A stretch of DNA of 64,000 bases from Adiantum capillus-veneris. Taxonomy: Eukaryota > Streptophyta > Polypodiopsida > Polypodiales > Pteridaceae. The position numbers were made by a program, and so were the translations under genes. The stretch covers positions 99,951,747 through 100,015,746 of the forward strand of contig CM043954.1 in assembly GCA_014529385.2 (NCBI GenBank). The letters are read 5' to 3'. Below are positions 44,957-55,925 of this stretch, piece by piece. The notes beneath the pieces are model-generated. The model ran no database searches and was not told the origin of the DNA. It saw only the letters and a list, made by a program, of their open reading frames with translations. The number at the start of each line of letters is the position of its first letter. The stretch's first letter is position 1.

Positions 44957-46150
44957 CCAAGCTCCCTTTTCACAAAGGGCATAGTGGACACATGTTAGCT
45001 TCCTAGCCCAGTTGCCCCCAAAGTGCATTCAAATCCTATTGGATGTCCATAGAGGTGGGCCAATGAGAATTAGGCTATAGTAAATTTAGTTTAATTCATT
45101 TAAAAACACTTGATAAAAGAACCAATATAAATTAAGCTCTCTAGAAGACTATTGGACAGTCTCCCAAGGGGTCCAATGAGCATTCAACAGCCCAATGGCT
45201 TGCCTGATTCCTATTGGCCAGAAGACTAAGAGGTCCAATGAGAGTTTAATTGCATTATTTAGATACCTAAAGCTCTCACAAAAGGGGAAAGGGGGACACG
45301 TGTCACAAGGCTATCACTTATGCTTCTTAATTGTCATTGGCTAAGCTTTGTAGGGGCCAATAGGATGCCAACAGGAGAAAATAGCAAGAGGGGTCGACCA
45401 AGAGAGAGAGAGGGGCTGATTTTTGCAAGGCATTATCACACGGACACACTTACACAAGCTCATGTGTGAAGTAAAGAAGAATATCTCCTTCTCAAGCTTT
45501 AATGAAAATCTCATCATCTACTCCAAGCTTGTGAGAAGGGAGGCCTACACCACCAACTCTTGGCTTTGTGATGCAAATCCAACCAAGAGACAATCTCCAA
45601 TAAATGCTCATCTCCTCTACCATGCTAATTACTATGCTATGGTAAGCTATTAAGAGTGATTATGTGAGGAGACATACTTCTTTCTGGTAAGAATACTCTT
45701 TCTTCCTCTTGATTTACTCTTATACCCCGCTAGCTCTCACCATCTTCGAAGGTGTGTGAGGTCTTGGGTCTGAGACCGTCAGGGAATTGAGGTTTTGTTT
45801 TCAAGTGTAGGCTTGGTACTTGAAGCTTCCATCTTCATTGCACCAGCAAGTTATTGAAGGAACACAAAGTATTGTATTGTAAAATGTCTCCCTTGATGGG
45901 GGAAACCTATAGTACAAGGACTTTTGGAGGGGGGACCATGTAAATCCGGTCCTCAACTGCTGTCAATAGCTTAATTTCTCTCTCTTTTTGAAGTATTGTT
46001 CATGCGTATCTAACTAGGTGTTATGCTTTTGTTGCTCTCTTCATCCAAGAACTCTTGCTATACTCAATAGGAATCTATTCTTAATGAAATGCCCACTATG
46101 TCTATGTTATTTTCCGCTACAAACAAGTTACTCGACCATTAAATGTTACA
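44268..46150 (+). repeat. 3' LTR of G3 (1,883 bp)
   Basis: Runs TGTTAAGAAG...AAATGTTACA with TG..CA ends and aligns in inverted orientation with 20,680-22,569. An (AC)n tract at about 44,922-44,954 corresponds to the (GT)n of the other LTR copies. Confidence 0.85.
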
Positions 46151-47246
46151 TAATTATATGAAATAAAAACTATCTGTATTTAAACGAACCATTATGGAAG
46201 AACTTCATGGCATCATAAAATAATACACATTTAAAAACTATCTGGATCATAACGAATCATCATGGAAGAACTTCGTGGCATCATAGAATAATAAACATCT
46301 AAAGCATAACAAAATATCATAAAATGATATGATGACATCATAAAAATGGTCATCTCAATAATTACAAATGAACATAAAACATCAAAATGGTATAATGAAT
46401 TAACTCCATTAAACAATAATTCTTTCAATTATAATGAATCATCATGGAACAATATCACGGTATTAAAATATTTAACAAAAAAAAACCATGTCAATTTTAA
46501 TGAGTCATCTCATGAAACAACACTATGAAACAAAAACCATCTCAATAAGAAACGATCGGTACAGACGACCATTAATCATCATGGAAATGCATCATGGAAC
46601 AACTCCGTGGAATAATAACCATCTTAGTAATAAACGATCGGTATGAAAGACTTCTAATCATCATGAAAATACATCATGTCTCATAAAACTATCAAAGCAC
46701 TTTCTTTGTACAACAAGGAAATCATGCCTAATTTAAATGTTAAACACAAAAAACAAGAAAAACTTGAAAGTGGATAACCTTGTTGCCCCTTTGAGAGCAA
46801 TTGTCTTCACTGGAATGTGGCTCATAGACATGTATGTGTGCTAACAAGTAGTTTCTAGTAGCACCCGAAATCTTCTAGCAAGTGAAGCTTGCTTCATATA
46901 AGTTCATCAAGAAGATGAGATAGAACGGAGCCTAAGTGATCATAGCTAGCAAGTGGCTACTACTAGCACCCCTGTATCAACGCAAAAGAGGTCGACCTTG
47001 TTGAGCTTTCATAGATAATTGGCCTTGCTGAAGCATGCATCTTATTGAGAATCATTAGATTTCCCAATTTGAAGATAGATAGGGACTTCCAAAAACGAAA
47101 TAATATACTGCAATTGGACTTCAATAGCGCACACCGACTTAAAAAACCCTAATATATAGTCATCAAAAACCAATAAAGACGAGATTATTATCATGTGGTC
47201 CTGATCTCCATGCACATCTAGACCAAGGTGTGCGGGGATCGGGCAT
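46151..47246. other. AT-rich minisatellite, then edge of a tandem array
   Basis: 46,151-46,730 continues the AATCATCATGGAA-type minisatellite. 46,735-47,040 has no recognisable feature. From about 47,090 the sequence (AATTGGACTTCAATAGCGCA) matches the tandem array at 63,402-64,000, which is the DNA into which the MULE inserted. Confidence 0.6.
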
Positions 47247-47255
47247 GACTAGAGA
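47247..47255. repeat. Left 9-bp target-site duplication of the MULE
   Basis: GACTAGAGA, repeated perfectly at 63,393-63,401. A 9-bp duplication is characteristic of Mutator-like elements. Confidence 0.8.
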
Positions 47256-47335
47256 GGGGGATATTTCCAGGTGAGCAATTTTTGATGGGTGCTTTTTAGG
47301 AATCAGGTGAGCAGATTCCCAAAAAGATTCTCTCT
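47256..47335 (+). repeat. Left terminal inverted repeat of the MULE
   Basis: Degenerate inverted match to 63,310-63,392: GAGCAATTTTTGATGGGTGC against GAGCAATTTCTGTCGAGCGC, then CTTTTTAGGAATC against CTTTTTAAGAATC, and CAGATTCCCAAAA against CGGATTCCCAAAA. Confidence 0.7.
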
Positions 47336-47376
47336 TCCTCCTTTTCGACTCTTTTGACTTTTTCATATCTCTATCT

Positions 47377-47431
<55 letters not shown>

Positions 47432-47584
47432 GTATTAGGGAGTTTGAGACATAGACAAAGATATGAAAGCTAAACAAATTGTTTCAAAAACCACAGAGAC
47501 AAGGGTACTTAAAACAAGAACATCCATTAATAATAGAAAGCTACATTTTATTACACTTGCATTACATAGGCAAGAAGCGTTCAT

Positions 47585-47919
47585 CTTCTAGAAGGCCCAA
47601 TTTTAGGAGTAGATGTGCTTCCTTTGAGTGGCAAAAGAAGATTCACCACGTTCCCTAGCTGCTGCGTCATTTCCTCCTCATCCTCCTCTGTGACGAGCCC
47701 AATCTTCTTCCAGAAAGAGAAAGCGAATTATCCCTTCTCGTTCAAGCTGAGTAAGGTCCACATATTGAGTTTTGTGCGGCAATGATAGAGGCGATACACA
47801 TTGACTGTTGCCTTTAGAGCCTCCCTAATCCAGTCGGCTCCATACAACACCTCTCCATTGGGAATGGCTTCCATGGCATCCCACGCAGACTTGATTTTAT
47901 TCTCAAGATTGTCGGACAT
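47585..47919 (-). CDS. Small unrecognised gene in the MULE
   Basis: The minus-strand ATG at 47,919 begins MSDNLENKIKSAWDAMEAIP and runs 63 codons to TAA at 47,728. Beyond that stop the same frame stays open (FAFSFWKKIGLVTEEDEEEM) to about 47,585, so the TAA is probably a mutated CAA. About 110 residues, helical, with an acidic patch TEEDEEEM. No family recognised. It may be a separate accessory ORF or a last exon of the transposase gene. Confidence 0.4.
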
Positions 47920-48205
47920 CGTGAAAAGTAACAGGTGTGCTACAGAAGCTACTAGACACTTTCACAAAAATAATTCAAGCAATGGTAATTTATAGCCATT
48001 GTGCATATATTATATTACTTTATTCATGATTTGACAAATAAACAACCATTTCCCAACTTTGATAAAAACTACAAATCAATGTACCAAAATGTGGCCATCA
48101 TAAGATAAGATTAGAAACTAGTACACTTGTCCATTTTTTGAAACATACAAACGAAAAGTGAGAAACGACAAATGTTATGCATCCATGCCTGGATAGGTCC
48201 GGCTT

Positions 48206-51200
48206 CAGCTCAGTGCCCTGAAGATATCAGCATCTGCCAAAATTGGTCGATGGATAAACATGTTCTCATTTTGGCTTAACCCTACCCTAGCACACACATA
48301 TAAATAAAATACAAATGTTTACATGCAAGATATGGTTTTTACTTTGACACCCGTTCCATGAAGTCTGGACATGGGCACGATGGCTGGTTGCAAATACAAA
48401 CTTTGTACAGCCCGACATGACCATCTTCACTTTTGGTCTCTACTTTGAAGACCTCATTAACACCATCTACTACACATATCTCTTTTACGACCTTCGCTCT
48501 CAGCTCTAGTGCTAAACTAATCTTGCGAGTAGCATCCTCGGAAATGGAAGTTCGATACCGTACACACACACCATCTCGCATTGTAAGTCGTGCACTGCCT
48601 TCAGGAGTGGATGTATCTTTTGACTTGAAAGGAGAGTTGGTCATATTTTGTGCACGAACAATCGGCATTACATTAGATATTCCTTCTTTCCTGAGATCCA
48701 CTTGATACCCCCCTTCATGCAATATTTGCACCTCATCCTCCGATAGGTTGGTGCCCACATGCACGGGCCAAGTGTGTGGTGGATACTGAGGCTGCGGTTC
48801 AATGTTCTGGTCTACTATATGGCAATGCAAGACATGATCCAGACAAAACCAAAACCATTGATGCACCACACCATTCTAATGCTTTCGATATCCTTCAAAA
48901 GATGGGGTTGGTATACCAAGGCTAGAACCTGCAATACTGCATCCACACCTTCGTCCTCCTCTTAGTGTGCCGCTACATGCGACTCTACTACCTTGTGGAG
49001 TTTGGAGTATGGCCCACATTGCCTCATTGACCTTGCACTCAACTACATACTGCCCACCCGAACCTATAATTTGTTTTGGGATTTGTAATATCCCTACTTT
49101 TGCAAAGTTGATCTTACGTGGTCTTCCACACTTCTTGCGATCTTTGGTGATCGAGTTGTACTCAGGCCTATGCGATGCATCATTTTCCACATTGATAACC
49201 TCATTTGGCTTGCGTTTTTGCCTTGATGTCTCCTTATCTCTTGTCAATGGAGTTGGTTGTTTATACATTGGAGTGCCCTCAGTAGCCTCATTGAGTGCTC
49301 TTTTCACTTGGCTGGGACATTTTTCATGGCGTTCTGCAAGCTTTTGTATTGATGGATCCTTCCCAATGTGTTTTCCATGGCTGTATGAATTGGCCTTTGT
49401 GCTCTATAATATGGAATGCAAGGTCGGTTGTACATGCATCATATAATGAAATGCGTTTACGAAAACCCTCCCCTGCTAGCCAGCTACCATGCTTGCTCTT
49501 CGCAAGGTTTGTGCGTGGAGTGTTTGGTCCATCAGAGCTACTTTCTATGCATGTCATAATGACACCCCAATGTGCAATACAAATTTCCCACCAACTAAGA
49601 CATGAATCCATGTATGGAATGTTACGGTCAATGCAATGACCGTTACGCCACCATTGGTGTATCAGACAAGCCTCTGCTGTTGCAGCCTCTTTTGTTGGTT
49701 CTTGCCTCCACTTCTCACACATTTCTTTGTGTGTGTTTTGAGAAGCTTGCACCACATACTTCATTGTGTGTTGATTCAAGCTTTGCTTCCAATGGAAAAG
49801 ACAAGAACGCTCTCGACCGCTCATTGTATTGGTCTTGTCACCACCATTGAAAACAATTCGAACTACATTCCAATTTTCTTGAGCTTCATCGGCCATGAAG
49901 CCAAAGAAATTAGAGCTGTCACACCCACATGATATCATTACATAAAACATTGCGTTTCCATGCCTTCCTATTTCATTTCACAAGTTGCAAGAGTCAAAAG
50001 GTCGTGCATGCTGCAAACAAATTTTTTTAGAGAGAGTCAAAGGCAACCCACAAAGCTGTTAAGGTGCGCCATGTACCTTGGATCATAGACATGACATGCC
50101 ATAGTCACCTATTCGTTAACACGTCTGGTGTGATCAAACTGGATCCGTGCAAGTCAAAGATTGCCATTCTGATCTTGTCTCATTCGGTTCACCAGGTCCA
50201 CACCGGATGTTGGACCTATTGTGGACATTTTGAAGACATAACATTTATCCCCCTCCGTACCTTTACCAGGAAACTGACTTCCGTGGAAAAAGTCATATGT
50301 GTAGTATCGGGTCAGCTTTAGGAGTGCATGGATGCCGAAAGATTCTTTGTCAACCCCTCTTTGTAAAATAGATACTGACCTTTGAAACCTAACAATGTTC
50401 AAAGTGTTTAGAGAAAAAATAATTTAGCATAGAGTTTTGCATCGAAGTAACAATCTAGAAAATACTCATACCAATTATCTTGCACCAATGGCCCCAACTC
50501 CTTAGTGATTGCAAATAGCTGTTGCTCACCTAAAATTCCTTCATTGGTGTGGTTGCAAAGAAGTGTTGTACTTATAATTTCTTTTGCCAAACACATTTGA
50601 ACCTTCCTGGCTCCTGCGTGTGGGTCAACAGTCAAAATCATTTGCACCATCACCTTGGTGTTGTCCGTTAGTGTTTTGGATGTGTCGCTGCACACATCGT
50701 GTCTATGTGTGCCATGATGAATCATGACTCTAGTGGTGGTCTCATCGGATGGCATGACATAGTATACTACACAATCACATGTTGCAATACAGAAAGCAAT
50801 TGCCTTACAAAAGTGGAATGTAAGGCTCTTATCTCCAATCTTACAATATTGTCTGGGTGCAGTTTCCTTTTGTATGTACCCGTTGAAATGACTTGTTTTG
50901 GGAATATGATAATTAACCAAGCGGACACATTGTTCATTCATGCACTTGAGAGATCCTATGCAATGACTAAGATGCACTACACCTGGAAAAACTATATTGG
51001 CTTCGACCACAAATGAGGATCATACTTATGCTCCATTGCATCCATATGGTGCAACTTTCCCATGGTAGGTGGAAATTCTAAAAAAACATCACCATTGTAA
51101 GACTTGGGAATCTCTATAACTTGTTCCACTTGTTGTATTTGCATTAAAAGCTTTGTCAATGTGCCCTTCTTTTTGGCCTGTAGGAGTTTTTGTCTCGTAC

Positions 51201-51486
51201 TCCTTTTGAAGATATTTGAGAGCAAAACTCGAGGCGGGGTGCATAGATCTATTAACTCCTTTTGAGCAAATTGCACCTGTCACGGACTATCCACAATGGC
51301 AATGGGAGTCGTGCTAGGTGAGCCTGCATATTGTGTTTGATGGGCTACGTTGACTTTGTATTTACGTGAAAGCTGTTCATCCAGTACATAGATGAATTCA
51401 CCCAAATTGTCGAGAGTCCTTTCAAGAGGCAAATTCATTTTAATATCAACAACTTCGATGACTGCATCTAAAGTTGTAAATTGCAT
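48206..51486 (-). pseudogene. MULE transposase (decayed, multi-exon)
   Basis: Minus strand. 51,486-50,992 encodes an N-terminal region. 51,010-50,408 contains a Cys/His-rich block ending YYVMPSDETTTRVMIHHGTH (zinc-binding type). 50,402-50,154 gives ESFGIHALLKLTRYYTYDFF. 49,950-49,324 is the core: FGFMADEAQENW (second Asp region), RERSCLFHWKQSL (the CxxH typical of MULE transposases) and TNLAKSKHGSWLAGEG, the place of the catalytic Glu, here Lys. 48,869-48,345 ends VCICNQPSCPCPDF, a SWIM-like zinc finger. A last exon near 48,290-48,206 reads NMFIHRPILADADIFRALS. Stops between pieces and the Glu-to-Lys change suggest an inactive copy. Confidence 0.75.
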
Positions 51487-51844
51487 TGGAGAAATTAATT
51501 CTAAAAGAAATGATTTAGATATTATAAATTTACCATTGTAAAAAGGATAAGAAATCTCTTTACCCAGGAAAAATAAAGATCAAACCATAATAATAAGCTA
51601 AACAAATAATTAAGCACAAGATCACATTATATAAACAAACAAATTGTTTATATACTCACGTCTAATTATATAGCTGTTATAAATTTAAATTTATTAATAT
51701 TTTATAATTTTCATAAATTTATGTAAACAAATATACAAAATATTTAATAAAAAAATATTTGTGTGTGACCGTGTGAGCATGTGAATAATAGTCTATTGCA
51801 ATGGATAAAAGGAAAAATTTCATCCGAATAATTTTGCCAAGCAG

Positions 51845-52080
51845 GGTGGGGGGGGGGGGACGTGTGTGGGCGGGCTACCGGGAGGCGGGGGCATGTGGGC
51901 AGGCTACCGGGGAATGGGGGCGTGCGGCCGATAATACACCCCATCCCCCCGCCATGCGGACGGCGAGGAGGGGGGGGGAGGGGGGGGCTACCGGGGGTGG
52001 GGACATGTGTGCGGGCGCTACCGGGGGCGGGGGCCTATGTGCGGGGCCCGGTAGGGGGGGGGGGGGGGGGGGGGTTTGTG
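51845..52080 (+). repeat. G-run-rich minisatellite
   Basis: Runs of 5 to about 19 G occur within loosely repeated units containing GGCTACCGGGGG and GGGGACATGTGTGCGGG. Four or more closely spaced G-tracts could form G-quadruplexes on the plus strand. Such runs are also error-prone in sequencing. Confidence 0.6.
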
Positions 52081-52204
52081 CGGGCAGCCTGTAAGCAGGG
52101 GGGGTTCTGTGTGTGCAGGCGGCCACGTGTCCTTGGCCAGCGCGTTGGCCATGGGCGGCCACATGCCCCCACGCGGAGGGGTGTGTTCGCCCCTGGCCAA
52201 CCTG

Positions 52205-52660
52205 TGGCCATCAGCTGTCCACACACACACGCATGCCAGCGTGTGTGTGTGTGTGTGTGTGAACACATGTGGCAGTCCACGTGGCCACGGAGCGGCCACG
52301 CAGGTCGCCTCATGGCCACGTGGATTTTCCACGTGTACTGTCAGGTACACGTGGCATGCCATGTGGCCAAGAAGACTGCCACGTAGACAGCGCGTAGGCC
52401 ACATGGCGTGCCACATGTACCGACGTTGGGCGACAGTACACGTGGAATGCCACATGGCCTGCACACTGTCTACGTGGCAGTCTGCTTGGCCACATGGCAT
52501 GCCACGTGTACCGTCAACTGTTGACAGTACACGTGGCAAATCCACGTGGCCACAAGGCGGCCTGTGTGGCCGCTTTGTGGTCACGTGGACTACCGCGTGT
52601 GTGTGTACACACACACACACACACACGCTGGCGTTCTCGTGTGTGTGTACACACACACAC
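52205..52660. repeat. ~450-bp imperfect palindrome rich in CACGTG
   Basis: The centre is a 15-nt loop at 52,421-52,435, flanked by CCACATGTAC and GTACACGTGG. The arms remain complementary outward: CTGCCACGTAGACAGCG pairs with the region GTCTACGTGGCAG, CTTGGCCACATGGCATGCCA pairs with its counterpart near 52,345-52,377, and the TGCCAGCG and CGCTGGCG blocks close the outer ends. Many CCACGTGG G-box-like motifs. A transcript of one arm pair would be a long hairpin. Confidence 0.8.
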
Positions 52661-52970
52661 ACACCTGCGTGTGTGTGTACACACACACGTGCTAGCATGT
52701 GTGTGCAACGTGTGTGTGTGTAAATAGACACACACACACACACACGTTGGCATGGGCATGTGTGTGTGCACACACACACACACCTACGTGTCTGTACACA
52801 CACACACGCGTGCTGGCGTGTGTGTGCATGTTGTGTGTGGCACACACACATGCACACACACACGTTCACGCGCGCGCGCACACTCTCTCACCCACCTCTC
52901 TCTCACACACACACACATTTCAATTAAAGTAAATTAAAAAATAATTTTAATCAATAAAATTTAAAAGCTT

Positions 52971-52978
52971 TATAAACA
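52971..52978 (+). promoter_or_regulatory. TATA-like box of the ParB-methylase gene
   Basis: TATAAACA, 180 bp before the ATG at 53,151, followed by a pyrimidine-rich TTTCTCTATC leader. Confidence 0.4.
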
Positions 52979-54721
52979 GCATTGACAAACTCTTTTCATT
53001 TCTCTATCTTTCCTCATCTCTACTTTCTTGTATTACATAGATTTCTCTCTGTCAAGATCTCTTTTTCTCACTTTTTCTTTCTCAAACTCTTAGCTGTAAT
53101 TTCTCATAATCCATACTTATATTCATCTTCTTTAATTCTTTAGCCCAAGTATGAGAACAAGAAAACAATCCAAAAATAATGGTGCCGTGGATGAGGTTTA
53201 TGTTAGTACGTCGCAAGAAGTCCCTCCACGATGAACTCAAGAGACCAAACAATCTCAAGACTTGAGTTCTCTAGATCAGATTGTGTCCATCATAACCGGT
53301 GTGGATGGAACAACACAATCAAGTGGAGGATTGAGTCATCGTGTGGAAACTGCTACCACAACTGAAGATGTAAGAGATGAAGCGTTTGGAAATGTTGTCG
53401 ACAAGCACATTTCTTTGGGCTGGGTGGATTCTCATAGAGCTCCATACGATGGGAAACTTCCACACTTGCCTCTATGTTGACTTCTTTCAAACCCCACCAT
53501 CCGCATACATGATGACCATGTGGTAGATTTGTAACTCTCCATTGCAAAAAAAAGCTACCAACCAACCATGCCAAGATTTACTATTAGTGAACGGATTCCT
53601 AGGGAGGATCATAAGCAATTTTCTCATCGTGGTCACACTTCGAGAGATCTTGCAATGTCATATGATTTGGATGAGGAGCTTCGTCAAATCCCCGAGCTTA
53701 GTCACATGGTCGAGAGGTACTTTGTGGTTTGGGATGGTAATCACAGATTGGAGGCATGGATGCGGTGGATGAACGAGAACGACATCCAAATTGAGAAGGC
53801 ACCGAAGGTGGAGTGCCTTCTTGTTCATTTTCAACCCCATGAGACAGCGAAGTTTCTATTGGTTTTGGGAATGATCAATAGGTAGGTCCAATTATTTTTT
53901 TACGAATGTAAATGCATCTTATTTTTTTGACAATGTAAATTACAATCGAGTGTTAAATAGGGCCACAAGGGTTTCAGTGCCTCACACAACTGCTCATGAT
54001 ATATTCATGATTAGAAAGTTAGGGTTGGTAGACCCTACTTCACTTCTGCAGAAATTTTTTAAAAGAGCACGTCTGGCAGCAGAAAGGGCTTTGAATTTTA
54101 GGGGTCCAAACAAATCAAAGTGGCTAAAATTGCCAATGGTTGTCCTTGCGCAACTCATTTGGAAGGTATGCTTGAATGAGAATATTTTTTCATTGAGAAA
54201 TCTTATTATGTCTATTTTGATTGTGTCCTTGGCAAATGATAGGAAGAGTTCGATGCTATGTATAGTAGTAAAACGGAAGGGCTGCCATCAAAAGGGAGAT
54301 TTGACCAAGTTGGCACCTGATGCATACAAGGAAAGCATCAATCTAGCACTATCTCAAACAGAGCAATATTTCACGTGCAAAGCGCTTGAGATAGTAACCA
54401 TTGCAAATCCAAAGAATGGCAACAATTTTTTCCAAAAATATATATCATTTACAGGTTGGGGCGAGACGACCACCAAAATGACACCCTCGAGAGTGGCAGA
54501 GGCTGCGTGTGCACGCATTAGCCCAAAAGAGTAAGTAAATGTTATTTAAATCATTCGTTATCTTTCTCTTTTGACTATGTAGCAATGAAAAATAAGTCTC
54601 GCTTTTCCTTTGCTAGGAAGTGCCGCTTAATTGATTTGCTCCAAGGTGGTGATGCATCCTTGAAGGAGAATGACATAGGGTTGACGGAGAAGGCTTGAAT
54701 CTAGTGGCTTTAATATCACGT

Positions 54722-55872
54722 TGTGAGCGGGATGAAAACACACATAGCGCCTCTATAACGACCCGAAACACACTCTTGGGAAGATACACACACACACACT
54801 ATGGGGCACCACTCGGCTTAGACAACAGACCTCGCAGAGACAGGGAACACACCTCTGGAGTGAGAGGAGAGAGACTATCCACTTGCCCACTCCACACAGA
54901 CACACACACACACACACACACACACACCCAAAAAACTCAGCTCAAAAGAGGAGAATTTCTGATGTTTAGATACAATTGAGCTTGGGCCAACACCAATGGG
55001 ACAAATAGCTCACACAATATGGGTAAAATAAGCCAGATACAATCACAAACTAGAGCAGAAACTTCGCTCATGGGAGAAACTTACACAGAAAAAAAGCAGG
55101 AAAAGACTGAGGAATTTGGCAAAATGGACAGCGCCATCGCGTCCAGAACGGCCCAAAACCCCAGTCTACAATGTCAAAGTGCTCAAATCCGACCTCGGTT
55201 GAGCAGTTTACGGCCAAAACAGGCTCCAAAATGAGCAAAAACACACCTGCGGCTGTTCCTCCTCTCTTCTCCACGTCTTTTCTGGTTTTCTCTCTATTTT
55301 TTCAGTTCCCACACTTAGCTTTATTAGTTGGGCACCCTTGGCCTTTTAGATGACCTCAAACGGACCCCGAACAGGCCAAAAACTGACCTCGCAGTGCATA
55401 GTTGTCACCTTTTTGCATCATTCGCACACCTGGCACTCAACTTTTTTCCAATAATGCATCTCGCCACCACGTGAAGTGGCCCCAAAAAGTGGTCCTAATG
55501 ATGACCGTTTTGCATAACTCTCACAAGAAAATACCCACGTTGTGTCCGTCCTCATCCGCGTGCAAATATTGACCTCGTTCGCCCTCCTGACGCCACTAGA
55601 TGCCATCTGACGCACCTGCTGACCTCACGTCGTCGGCCCGCGGATAGCTTCCTCGAGAATTTTTACGCGCTATAAACTCCTCATTATAGTAGAAAAACCA
55701 TACTGGTACTAGTGATAGTGAAAATCGATGCACTATGTACACATTGTCGTACCTGTACACATGTGGGCCCCACGTAACCACCTGGCTCTGGAAAATGGGC
55801 AATCCTTTATTTGATGCACCATGCATGTATATGTACATATGCGCAATCCCTTGCTCCAAAAAACTCCTGACA
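54722..55872 (-). repeat. 3' LTR of the gag-only element
   Basis: Plus orientation TGTGAGCGGG...CTCCTGACA, 1,151 bp. It contains (AC)n at about 54,899-54,928. Visibly close to the other LTR (roughly 98 percent by eye). Confidence 0.9.
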
Positions 55873-55925
55873 TAATTTGCCCACCCCCTAGCCTGCTAGA
55901 GCATTCATGCTCAGCAACAGCAACA

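Larger units (their letters stand above)
41676..46150 (+). mobile_element. 5'-truncated gypsy chromovirus G3 (relative of G1)
   Basis: Plus strand. It begins inside RT ([16 protein letters not shown]) and runs through RNase H (42,268-42,546), RH end and zinc finger (42,649-42,990), integrase (to about 43,790) and chromodomain (43,801-44,190). A full 3' LTR, 44,268-46,150, ends it. No 5' LTR, gag or protease is present. Stops and indels break every domain. It supplies the intact sequence across the insertion site of the TIR transposon in G1. Confidence 0.88.
51487..53150. other. Divergent intergenic region of the MULE
   Basis: It separates the transposase gene from the ParB-methylase gene. 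In order: AT-rich DNA to 51,800, G-rich runs 51,845-52,080, a large palindrome about 52,205-52,660, interspersed (GT)n/(AC)n blocks to 52,920, then AT-rich DNA with a TATA-like box and pyrimidine-rich leader. Long Gly/Arg and His/Thr open frames here are low-complexity artefacts. Confidence 0.8.

Noticed and set aside
51801-52386. Gly/Arg-rich frames on the plus strand and His/Thr/Pro-rich frames on the minus strand
   Set aside because: Low-complexity translations of G-runs and (GT)n/(AC)n within the palindrome region.
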